DNA from: Myxococcota bacterium
GTDB lineage: Bacteria > Myxococcota_A > UBA9160 > JAFDET01
Assembly: GCA_028278065.1 (NCBI GenBank)
Contig: JANQFA010000016.1
Span: forward strand, 1 to 36,354
DNA: 36,354 nt
Direction of reading: 5' to 3'
The position numbers were made by a program, and so were the translations under genes. Numbering within the stretch: position 1 is the first letter of the stretch; each line of letters begins with the position of its first letter. This document shows positions 23,031 to 31,323 of this stretch, piece after piece. The notes below the pieces were generated by a model that ran no database searches, had not been told where the DNA came from, and was given only the letters and a program-made list of their open reading frames with translations.

Positions 23031-26000
23031 ATGAACGCCCTCGCTCGCCTTCCGATCCTGACCCCCCTCGTGCTCGCCCTGTCCGCGAGCCTCGCCTCGG
23101 CCCAGGTTCAGAGCGCCGATCAACGGCGCTGCATCACCACCCTGAACGGGGACCTCCTCAAGGTCGCCCGCGCGCAGGCGACCGATGTGTCGAGCTGCAT
23201 CGCCGGGGAGTCCGCCGGAGCGTTGTCCGGCAGCGTCGAAGCCTGTCTCACCTCCGATCCGCGCGGCCGCGTCCTGAAGGCACAGGACCGCACGGCCCTC
23301 CACGAAGGCCGGGTGTGCGGCATGCCGCCCGACTTCGGGGCGACGGACGCGGAGACCGTCGGCCAGTCGGGGGTGGACCAGGAGCTGGACCTGGCCCACG
23401 ACGTCTTCGGCGCGAGCCTCGACGGGGCGATTCTCGAGCGCAGCGCCGATCCCAACGGATCGAGCTGCCAGCGTGTCGTGACCAAACGCCTCCAGGCCTG
23501 CACGCGCACGACCCTCCAGGTCTTCAACACGTGCAAGAAGGACGGCCTGAAGAGCGCGGACATCGTCGACCACGCCAGCCTCGCGGCCTGCGTGGGAGCC
23601 GACCCGAAGGGCCGCGTCGCGCGCGCCTGCTCGCCGACGAGCGGCGTGGTGGCGGCGCAGGTGGACCGCCGTTGCGTGGCGCGCGGCGTGGACCTCTCGG
23701 ACGCCTTCCCGGGCTGCGGCACGGACGATCCGGCCGCCCTGAAGAGCTGTCTCGCGGCGGCGGCGTCCTGCCGAAGCTGTCTCGCCGTGAACGCCGCCGA
23801 CGGCATCGCTGCGGACTGCGACGCGCTGGACGACGGCCTCGTGAACGACAGCTGCGTGGCAGCCGTCGCGGCCGCCTCGGCGCGCGTCATCGCCGATGCC
23901 TCGGACCTCATCGGCGGCCCTCTCGCCCGGGGTGTCGTGGGCGACTACCTGATCGAGAACGGCGAGATCCGCGTGATCGTGCAGGCGCCCCAGCGGAACC
24001 TCTTCGGGGTGGGCGGCTTCGGCGGCAACCCGATCGACGCGGACATCGTGCGCGCGCCCGGCGCCGCGGGCCGGGACCACATCGAGGAGTGGTCCTTCAT
24101 GCTCAACATCGAGAACACCGCCAACTACACGAGCGTGACGATCCTCAACGACGGCAGCGACGGCAATGCGGCCATCGTGCGGGCCGAGGGGGTGGACGAT
24201 CTCCTGGACCTGATCAACCCCAGCTCGACCGTGGCGAACTTCGGATTCCCGTTCCCGCCCGATCTCGACGATACGGATCAGCCGGTCACGTTCACCACGG
24301 ACTACATCCTGGAGCCCGGGGAGAACGCGCTCCGCATGGAGACGACGGTGACCAACATCGGCGGAGTCGCGCTCGACTTCTTCCTGGGGGACTTCCTGAG
24401 TCCGCTCGCACAGGAGCCCTTCAACGCCGGCTACGGCATCGGCGAGCCGTTCGTCACGACGAACGCGTGCGATCCGTCGATTCCCTGCGACTTCGTGGCC
24501 TACGCCGGCGAGGGCGAGACCGGCGGCGTCTCCTACGGCTACATCCACACCACGCCGGGGACCACCAGCTTCAACACCGACGGCGTGGGCGTGGTGCTGC
24601 TCGGTGCCGACGCCATCGGCGCCCTCATCGGTACGACGGCGCCGAACGTCACGATCGGCGCCGGCGCGTCGCACACGGTGACGCGCTACCTCGCAGTCGG
24701 AGACGGCGACGTCGCCTCCATCATCGACGCGCGCAACCGCCTCAAGGGGGTGCCCTCGGGCCTCGTCCACGGCGAGGTGACGCGGGGCGGGGCGCCCGTG
24801 GCCGACGCGGAGGTCGTCGCACTGGCCGACCCGGCGCTGGGCCCCGGGGACGGCTCCTTCTTCGCTCCCTTCACCACGACCAACGTCGTCGGACATTTCC
24901 GGACCGACGCGGCCGGACGCTACTCCGGGACGCTCCCGGCGGGCAGCTACGACATGCGGGTCAATCTCGACGGCCACCTCTTCGGGCTGCCGGACCCGGC
25001 GGCCGTCGTGGTGGTGGACGGGGGAGACCACGTCCAGGACTTCACCCTCCCGGTGCCCGCCACGCTGCGGGTGACCGTAGAGGACAGCTCGGGAAGCCCG
25101 ATCGCCGGCAAGGTCTCGGTGGTCGGCTTCGACCCGAGCCCGGACCCGGGCAACTCCCAGAGCATCCTCGGCCTGATCAGCAACAACACGGGCGTCTTCG
25201 GACGCGGGAAGTCCCCACTCCCCTATGGGCTGGCCACCGTGGTGTGGGTCGACCACAGCGGCGACTCGGGCGACGTGCCGCTGGAGCCCGGGGACTACCA
25301 GGTGGTGGTCTCCCACGGTCCCGAGTACTCCACCCACGTCGAGAACATCACGGCGACCAGCGGCGGCACGGTGAGCATCGCGGCGGTCGTCGCCGAGGTC
25401 ATCGACACCAGCGGGTTCGTCTCCGGGGACTTCCACGTGCACTCGATCGACAGCGTGGACTGCCCCATCACGCGACGCGCGCGGATCGTGAGCATGCTCG
25501 CGGAGGGCGTGGACTTCTTCACGCCGTCGGACCACGAGTTCCGTGCGGACTTCCGTCCGGATATCCTGGAAATGGGTGTCTCGGGCCTGATCTCGACGGC
25601 GGTGAACAACGAGATCACCACCTTCGACTACGGTCACTTCGGGGGCTTCCCGATGACCATCGATCCGCTGCAGGCCAACGGGGGCGCGCTCGACTGGGGG
25701 CGGGCCGCCCCGCCCGGCGAGGACTTCCCGCTGCCATACTTGAACTACGGCCTGTCGCCTGGCGAGATCTTCGCGGAGATCGACGCCGACCCGGGCGTGA
25801 ACAGCAAGCACGTCCAGCACGTGGGGAGCTTCTTCGACGGGGGGCTCCACTTCGACACGGGCGTGGCCCCGCCGATCTCGACGGGTGACCCGGTCGCGCT
25901 GCGCCTCGATCCCACCGTGGCGAACTACTGGTCGGACGGGTTCACCGCCCTCGAGCTGTGGATCCAGACCAGCCGAAACCAGGACAGCGGGTTCCTCAAC

Positions 26001-26777
26001 GAGAACGCCGGCAACTGGTTCAACCTCCTGAACCAGGGGATCGTGCGCACGGGCTTCGGCGACTCGGATACCCATCATCTGGTGGCCTTCCAGTCCGGCT
26101 CCCCGCGCACCTACCTGGCGTCGCCGACGGACGACCCGGGGGCACTGTGGCCGCTGGCGTCGACCCTGGCCGGCGTGTTGAACGAGGGACGTGTGACCTC
26201 GACGAACGCGCCGTTCCTGCGCGTCTCGGCGGAAGGAGATCCCGGCGAGACCGGCGGGATCGGCTTCACCGAGTCGACCGTGGTGAGGGCCGTGGGAGGG
26301 GCCGCCACTCTCACGGTGGACGTCCAGAGCCCGACGTGGGCCGCCTTCGACACCGTCGAGTTCTACCTGAACAGCGAGACGGTCCCGAACGTGCGCCCGC
26401 CGCCGCTGCCGCCGACCTACGGCATCTGCCCCGACGCGGTGAGGACCGCTCCGGGCGACTTCAGCGTGACCAGCGTGCCCGTCAACGGCTCGTCTCGCTT
26501 GGAGGCGAGCGTCACGTTGAGCCTCGCGGGCCTGACCCAGGACACCTGGGTGGTGGCGATGGTCAAGGGCAGCGAGGACGTGTCGTGTCCGCTCTTCCCG
26601 GTCGTCCCCAACGACCTGAACGAGGCGAACAACCCGACGCTCGGAGACCTGACCACCTGCGCCCTGGGCGACGAGGGCGTCACGTCGCTCGCCTTCAGCA
26701 ACCCGATCTTCTTCGACGTGGACGGAAACGGGGCATACGATCCGCCGGGTCTGAGCTTCCAGGCAAGCTGTCCGTGA
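23031..26777 (+). CDS. Secreted PHP-type metallohydrolase with Cys-rich repeats
   Basis: The 1248-aa protein starts with a signal peptide (to about residue 25). Two Cys-rich units follow (Cys34, 56, 72, 96; then Cys146, 157, 168, 187, 200, 215, 229, 240, 247, 250, 263, 275) that share the layout of those in the protease at 15760. Next is a beta domain (about 300-570) and carboxypeptidase-regulatory-like folds (about 578-790, with GRYSGTLPAGSYDMRV). A PHP-like hydrolase domain follows with metal ligands His802/His804 (DFHVHS), Asp834/His835 (PSDHE), Glu861, His927 or His930, and Asp1011/Asp1013/His1015 (GDSDTHH). The C-terminal part is beta-rich. PHP enzymes hydrolyse phosphoesters, but most are cytoplasmic; an exported one is unusual. 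The ATG at 23031 follows GGAGA. The next gene overlaps by GTGA. Confidence 0.85.
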   Translation: MNALARLPILTPLVLALSASLASAQVQSADQRRCITTLNGDLLKVARAQATDVSSCIAGESAGALSGSVEACLTSDPRGRVLKAQDRTALHEGRVCGMPPDFGATDAETVGQSGVDQELDLAHDVFGASLDGAILERSADPNGSSCQRVVTKRLQACTRTTLQVFNTCKKDGLKSADIVDHASLAACVGADPKGRVARACSPTSGVVAAQVDRRCVARGVDLSDAFPGCGTDDPAALKSCLAAAASCRSCLAVNAADGIAADCDALDDGLVNDSCVAAVAAASARVIADASDLIGGPLARGVVGDYLIENGEIRVIVQAPQRNLFGVGGFGGNPIDADIVRAPGAAGRDHIEEWSFMLNIENTANYTSVTILNDGSDGNAAIVRAEGVDDLLDLINPSSTVANFGFPFPPDLDDTDQPVTFTTDYILEPGENALRMETTVTNIGGVALDFFLGDFLSPLAQEPFNAGYGIGEPFVTTNACDPSIPCDFVAYAGEGETGGVSYGYIHTTPGTTSFNTDGVGVVLLGADAIGALIGTTAPNVTIGAGASHTVTRYLAVGDGDVASIIDARNRLKGVPSGLVHGEVTRGGAPVADAEVVALADPALGPGDGSFFAPFTTTNVVGHFRTDAAGRYSGTLPAGSYDMRVNLDGHLFGLPDPAAVVVVDGGDHVQDFTLPVPATLRVTVEDSSGSPIAGKVSVVGFDPSPDPGNSQSILGLISNNTGVFGRGKSPLPYGLATVVWVDHSGDSGDVPLEPGDYQVVVSHGPEYSTHVENITATSGGTVSIAAVVAEVIDTSGFVSGDFHVHSIDSVDCPITRRARIVSMLAEGVDFFTPSDHEFRADFRPDILEMGVSGLISTAVNNEITTFDYGHFGGFPMTIDPLQANGGALDWGRAAPPGEDFPLPYLNYGLSPGEIFAEIDADPGVNSKHVQHVGSFFDGGLHFDTGVAPPISTGDPVALRLDPTVANYWSDGFTALELWIQTSRNQDSGFLNENAGNWFNLLNQGIVRTGFGDSDTHHLVAFQSGSPRTYLASPTDDPGALWPLASTLAGVLNEGRVTSTNAPFLRVSAEGDPGETGGIGFTESTVVRAVGGAATLTVDVQSPTWAAFDTVEFYLNSETVPNVRPPPLPPTYGICPDAVRTAPGDFSVTSVPVNGSSRLEASVTLSLAGLTQDTWVVAMVKGSEDVSCPLFPVVPNDLNEANNPTLGDLTTCALGDEGVTSLAFSNPIFFDVDGNGAYDPPGLSFQASCP

Positions 26778-28003
26778 TCCGGAGGAGGAGAGGCGAGATC
26801 GGGTTCGCACTCCTTCCGGCCCTGGGCCTGCTCCTGCTCGGAGCGGGCCGGGCCGGCGCGGAGCCGCGTCTGCTGGACGAGCTGGCGGCCGAGGCCTCCG
26901 TCGTGGCGCTGGCCCGGGTGGCCGGGATCTCGCCGTTCGCCGACGGCGCCCTGCGCGTGTATCGGTTGGAGGAAGTCGAGCTGCTGCGCGGAAGCCCGCC
27001 GGCGGGCTGGGCGCTCCTGCAGGACCGCGCCGCGTCGCCCCCGCTGGGCCGCCCCGGCGACACGCTCTTCCTCCTGCTGACGGCGGCACCGGGCCACTCG
27101 TTCTTCCGCGAGCAGCTGCCGCCCGGTGCGTACTACCTCCCGGTCGCGCGCGGGGCCGGCGTGTTCGGCGTGGGGACAGCCCAGCGGGCGCTGGCCGAGG
27201 GCGTGGCTGGCGGAGGACCGAGGCCGGAGGAGGAGAACGAGTGGATCCGCCGCGAGCTCGCTTCGGGTCACTCGCGCTTCGCCGCAGACGGCGTCGCGCG
27301 CCTCGCGGGCCGCAAGTCGCTGGCGAGGGAGATCGGGGAGGACGACCTGGTCGCGATCCGACGCTGCCTGGAGAGCTCGACGATCGGCGAGGAAGTGCGC
27401 GCGGATCTGGCGCGGCTCCTCGGAGAGCGGCGCGTCGGGCAGGCGCACCGCGTGCTCGAGGCTTGGGATCCGCAATCAGGAGTGCTCATCGCCGCCCGGA
27501 TGGACGCACTCGCCGCGCTGGGGGTTCGTCCGGATCCGGCGAAGGCCCGCGTGCTCCTGCGTAGCCCGGATCCCGAGGCACGGCGGCGCGGTGCCCGGGA
27601 GCTGGCGCTGACGCCGTCGGCGGAGGCGGTGCGCCAGCTCGCGGCTGTCGCGATGGAGGACGGCGAACGGGACGTGCGGATCGCGGCGATCGAATCCCTC
27701 GCCGCAACCGGCCGCGCCGACGCGGTTCCCGTGCTGGAACGCACCTTCAACAGCACCGAGCCGGAGATCCGCATCGCCTCGGCGCGCGCGTTCCACGAGC
27801 TCGGCGGACCGGCTGCGCGGAGCTCGCTCACCGAGCTCGTCCTCTACGGCGACGACTACGACGCCCAACGCTATGCGCTGATCCTGCTCTTCGCCCAGGG
27901 CGTGGGGCGGGACGATCCCGAGATCGAGCGGATCCGCCGGGAACACCCCGACGACCGCATCCGCGAGCTCATCGACCACGGCATGGAGCAAACGCCCCAC
28001 TGA
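26774..28003 (+). CDS. Exported HEAT-repeat protein
   Basis: The 409-aa protein starts with GTG overlapping the TGA of the PHP gene (GTGA), so translation is probably coupled. A basic N-terminus and a hydrophobic stretch (FALLPALGLLLLGAGRAGA) form a signal peptide. Residues about 27-150 make an unassigned beta-rich domain. From about 250 come paired helices of HEAT/PBS-lyase type (DPEARRRGARELAL, DVRIAAIESLAATGRADAVPVL, EIRIASARAFHELG), a protein-binding scaffold. It may assist or bind the PHP protein, its obligatory neighbour. There is no enzyme motif. The repeats are clear; the role is inferred from linkage. Confidence 0.82.
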   Translation: MIRRRRGEIGFALLPALGLLLLGAGRAGAEPRLLDELAAEASVVALARVAGISPFADGALRVYRLEEVELLRGSPPAGWALLQDRAASPPLGRPGDTLFLLLTAAPGHSFFREQLPPGAYYLPVARGAGVFGVGTAQRALAEGVAGGGPRPEEENEWIRRELASGHSRFAADGVARLAGRKSLAREIGEDDLVAIRRCLESSTIGEEVRADLARLLGERRVGQAHRVLEAWDPQSGVLIAARMDALAALGVRPDPAKARVLLRSPDPEARRRGARELALTPSAEAVRQLAAVAMEDGERDVRIAAIESLAATGRADAVPVLERTFNSTEPEIRIASARAFHELGGPAARSSLTELVLYGDDYDAQRYALILLFAQGVGRDDPEIERIRREHPDDRIRELIDHGMEQTPH

Positions 28004-28080
28004 TTCCGGGCCGGAGCCCCGGTGCAGACGGCGCGGGAGCCCTTATCCTGGAGCGCGCGGGGCTGCAGGAGGCGGAGCGG

Positions 28081-30510
28081 ATGAGACGGATCGTCACGGC
28101 ATGGAGCGTGATCGTCACCCTGGTGTGGGGTGGCGCGGCGGGGGCGCAGGTTGCCGCCAAGACGTTCCCGCCGCCCGCCCGCACCGGGTGGGTGCCCTCG
28201 GGAGAGCGCGCCGTAGACGCGGAGGTGCCGGTCCTTCCCAAGCGCAACGCCTGGCGGAACCTCCACGGCGACGCCCTCAACACCGACGAGTTGACGGGTG
28301 CCATCGGGCCCGTGCTGCGCGAGGACTGGACTGCCGAGACGGACACCTACAACGTCACGGGGCCGGTGTTCGACAGCGATGGCAATCTCTACTTCGCCCC
28401 GCTCTGGCCGTTCGAGAACGTGGTCCTCATCTCTCTGGAGCCCGGGAGCGGAACCCGGCGCTGGGCCATTCCGGGTCCCACCGCCCCCGTCGTCGGCGCC
28501 CCGCCCGGAGGTAGCGCGCCGCTCATCCTCGCCGACCCCGACGATCCGGGCGAGGAGATCGTGTACCTCGCCCTCTACGACCGCATCTTCGCGGTCCGCA
28601 CCGACGGGACGATCCTCTGGGACGTGCCGACAGGCCTCACGCTGGGGTCCGTTCCCCAGGGCAACCTGGTCCTGGGCACCAATTACCTTCCGGCCCACGA
28701 CGCCATCGTCGGCATCTCGAACGACGGGTTCATCTTCGTGCACGATCGACGCAGCGGCGCTCCACGGCTGGCCGCACCGTTCGAGCTACCGGGCTCGCCT
28801 TCGCCCGTTCCCCCCTCGCCGATTCCTCCGCCGCTCTGGGCGGCCGCCGACGTCCTGTTCCGCACCATGGTCGACGCCCTGCCCGGCAGCTTCTTCGTCT
28901 TCACGCAGGGTCTCCTCGGCAACGGAAGCGAGGTGTCGAACATGCTCGGAATCGACCCTGCCACCGGGCGCCTCTTCGTGGCCTCCACCGCGCCGGACGC
29001 CGAAGACGGAACGGTCGACGGCATCTCCGAGCTGGGAGCCCTCTACGGGCTCGATGTCGTTCCGAGCGGACCCGATCTCGCCGTCGTCGAGTCGTGCCGG
29101 CGCAACTTCGTCGGCGGCTCGGCCTCGACCCCCTCCCTTCGGGCCGACGGGTCGAAGATCTACCTCGGGGACAACGATGGCAGGCTGATCGCGCTGGATT
29201 CCGACTGCAGCGATCTCTGGGAAGTGGACCTCGGGGACCAGATCGTCGGCTCGGTCGCCGTTTCCTCGGACAATGACGTCGTCTACGCGGCGACCCGGCA
29301 GGGGATCTTCGAGGTCCTCGACAACGGAGCAAGCGGATCCATCGGCTGGACCGCGCTGCTGGACGTGTTCGACGTCCCCCCTGGCTTGTCCAACGCGAAC
29401 CTGAATCTCGTATCGATTGGCGCGAACGGCCTCTCGTTCCAGGCAGGTGCGGGCTTCATCACGGCCAACGACGTCCTCCTCCCCGAAGCCGTGGGAGTCG
29501 GCGTGATGGACCGGGCGAGCGGGGAGGTGCGCTCCTTCGTCGAGGGCGGGGAAGAGACGGTCGCGGTCATGAGCACCGCCGCCGACGGCGGCCTCTACAT
29601 CGGGAGCTCCCCGGTCCGGCGGATCTTCACCCTGGTCCTCGATCCGAGCGCTCCGCCTCTCGTGGGCGGAATCACCAGGTTCGCGGTCGATCGCCACGAC
29701 CTCCTGGTTCGGGATGCGGCGTGCGCCGCCGCCGACCGGGACCGTCGCGCCGAGGAGATCCATCCTGTGCAGCCGGCCGGATCGGCGGCTGACGCGGAGC
29801 AGGGGCAGGACCTCGTGGCGCAGGCCCGCGCAGCGCTGGTCGACGCGGTCTCCCGAGACCAGGTGGACTCCGGCCTGGCGGGGACCCTCGACGCGCTTCT
29901 CGTGAGCGCCGACGCACACCATGCCGCCTATCTGACGGGCGGAGTGGCGTCCGAGCTCGCGGCCGCGGCGAGCGACCTGGACCAGGTCTGCAGTGCCGTC
30001 GACCTGGCGACTCCGCTGGGCGCGCAACGCCTGCAGCTCGTGGACAAGCCCGGGAGGCCAGAGGCCCGGCGGCTCGTGCTCGTGTCGAGGGATCCGGCAC
30101 TCGCGGCTCCGGATGCATCGGCGGGTCCGGACGTCGCCGGGGTCCAGGTGCAGCTGGAGAACCCGACGACCGGGGAGTCCGCCACGATCGAGCTGCCGGC
30201 CTCGAACTGGTCGAGCACGCAGTCCGGGTACGCCTACCGGGACAACGCGCGTGCCGACGGTCCGTGCAAACGCGCCACGCTGCGGCCCGGCCGCACCTTC
30301 TCGCTCAACTGCCGCGGCTCCGGGGTCGGCTTCACGCTGGACGAGACCAGCCAGGGCAGCCTGGACGTGAGGTTGCAGCTCGGGACCGCTGCGCCCCAAT
30401 GCATGCACTTCGGAGGGGACGTCCGCCGGGACTTCGGGATGGCCGGCACCCGGGCCGGGAGCTTCCTCGCCACGCGCGCTCCCGCCCCAACGGGCTGCCC
30501 GCTCCCGTAG
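28081..30510 (+). CDS. Secreted beta-propeller protein with Cys-containing C-terminal module
   Basis: The 809-aa protein has a signal peptide (cleaved near AGAQ at 22-23). A PQQ-type beta-propeller fills about 60-545, with blades such as GPVFDSDGNLYFAPL, IFAVRTDGTILWDVP, GSKIYLGDNDGRLIALDSD and VVYAATRQGIFEVLDNG. An Ala/Asp-rich helical linker follows, then a 160-residue C-terminal module (650-809) with Cys729, 744, 774 and 806: GPCKRATLRPGR, FTLDETSQGSL, CMHFGGD and a tail APAPTGCP. PQQ-enzyme catalytic motifs are not seen, so it is likely a binding protein rather than a dehydrogenase. The ATG has AGGAGG about 9 nt upstream. It lies 77 bp after the HEAT gene and probably shares its transcript. 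Confidence 0.84.
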   Translation: MRRIVTAWSVIVTLVWGGAAGAQVAAKTFPPPARTGWVPSGERAVDAEVPVLPKRNAWRNLHGDALNTDELTGAIGPVLREDWTAETDTYNVTGPVFDSDGNLYFAPLWPFENVVLISLEPGSGTRRWAIPGPTAPVVGAPPGGSAPLILADPDDPGEEIVYLALYDRIFAVRTDGTILWDVPTGLTLGSVPQGNLVLGTNYLPAHDAIVGISNDGFIFVHDRRSGAPRLAAPFELPGSPSPVPPSPIPPPLWAAADVLFRTMVDALPGSFFVFTQGLLGNGSEVSNMLGIDPATGRLFVASTAPDAEDGTVDGISELGALYGLDVVPSGPDLAVVESCRRNFVGGSASTPSLRADGSKIYLGDNDGRLIALDSDCSDLWEVDLGDQIVGSVAVSSDNDVVYAATRQGIFEVLDNGASGSIGWTALLDVFDVPPGLSNANLNLVSIGANGLSFQAGAGFITANDVLLPEAVGVGVMDRASGEVRSFVEGGEETVAVMSTAADGGLYIGSSPVRRIFTLVLDPSAPPLVGGITRFAVDRHDLLVRDAACAAADRDRRAEEIHPVQPAGSAADAEQGQDLVAQARAALVDAVSRDQVDSGLAGTLDALLVSADAHHAAYLTGGVASELAAAASDLDQVCSAVDLATPLGAQRLQLVDKPGRPEARRLVLVSRDPALAAPDASAGPDVAGVQVQLENPTTGESATIELPASNWSSTQSGYAYRDNARADGPCKRATLRPGRTFSLNCRGSGVGFTLDETSQGSLDVRLQLGTAAPQCMHFGGDVRRDFGMAGTRAGSFLATRAPAPTGCPLP

Positions 30511-30532
30511 CGGGCATTGCGATCCCCGCGCC

Positions 30533-31099
30533 CTATGCCACCTCCACCCCATCGGGCTCGGGTGTCTCGTTCGCGATCGTGAAGGTGCGGAAGGCCCACC
30601 AGGCCAGGTTGAACCAGGGCGGTGCGGGGACGTTCCGGCTGGAAGCGATCTCCATGGCGCCGAGGCCGATGAAGCTGAGTCCGGTGACGGCGCCCAGGTC
30701 GAGGTGGCCGTCGGTGGCCTGCATGACCTCGTGGTTCAGGTCCTTGAACGCCGCCGTGATGGCGCGTCGCACGCTGCTCGCGCCGTCGCGTGCGGCGGTC
30801 TGGATCTCGTCCATCTCCTCGGGATGGGTCTCTCCCGCGCGCAGGACGGTCGTCACCTGGGTGTGCCGGCGCAGCGCGGCCACGATCCGTTCTTCGTCCA
30901 GGAGCTCGGGATCGTAGGTGCAGAGGACGCTGCCGGTCCACGGCCGCACCTCGACCTCCATGGACGGATCGAGGGCGGCGAGGGCATCCGCCAGGGGCTC
31001 GGCCGACTCGGGATCGTCGTGCAGCCAGGCCAGGCGCAGCCGGATGCGGCCGGGCAGCCCGTGGATCACGCGGATGATGCGCGGAGCGGGACGGGCCAC
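30533..31099 (-). CDS. HMA2-like domain protein
   Basis: The 188-aa protein begins with an HMA-like ferredoxin fold (IIRVIHGLPGRIRLRL to about residue 80) lacking the CxxC metal-binding pair, as in the HMA2 group. A hydrophobic segment lies near 135-150 (LGAVTGLSFIGLGAMEIA). The GTG at 31099 is only 2 bp beyond the stop of the DUF5132-like gene. Proteins of this type lie beside P-type ATPases, and this one is the last gene of the ATPase set. Without CxxC it is unlikely to carry metal; a regulatory or assembly role is inferred. It converges on the propeller gene with 22 bp between. Confidence 0.75.
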   Translation of the reverse strand: MARPAPRIIRVIHGLPGRIRLRLAWLHDDPESAEPLADALAALDPSMEVEVRPWTGSVLCTYDPELLDEERIVAALRRHTQVTTVLRAGETHPEEMDEIQTAARDGASSVRRAITAAFKDLNHEVMQATDGHLDLGAVTGLSFIGLGAMEIASSRNVPAPPWFNLAWWAFRTFTIANETPEPDGVEVA

Positions 31100-31101
31100 G
31101 G

Positions 31102-31323
31102 CTAGGCCGCCATCCCGGCCGCGTTGCGTGACCGGGCCTTCGCCTCGGCGAGCATGTCCTCGACGTCCTCCTGGACCATGGCGATGCGCGCGGCGACGGC
31201 GTCGGAGAGCCCGTAGGCGGCCGTGGCCACCTCCACGAAGGCAGGCCGCAGGTGGCGGCCCACCACGACGGCGGCGACGCCGACGCCGACGCCGATGGCG
31301 AACGAGGTGAAGTGGAATCTCAC
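31102..31323 (-). CDS. DUF5132-like small membrane protein
   Basis: The 73-aa protein has one N-terminal membrane helix of Gly/Val/Ala (FAIGVGVGVAAVVVG) and a charged helical tail (VQEDVEDMLAEAKARS). It resembles DUF5132 proteins that travel with P-type ATPases and HMA2 proteins. The GTG start overlaps the ATPase stop (GTGA at 31320-31323), with AGGAGG 7 nt upstream, so expression is coupled to the ATPase. It may be a small accessory subunit; family placement is from memory. Confidence 0.72.
   Translation of the reverse strand: MRFHFTSFAIGVGVGVAAVVVGRHLRPAFVEVATAAYGLSDAVAARIAMVQEDVEDMLAEAKARSRNAAGMAA

Noticed and set aside
21342-27089. Minus-strand frame of about 1915 codons
   Set aside because: It covers the regulator and the PHP gene in antisense; only its final 103 codons are protein-like and are annotated separately.
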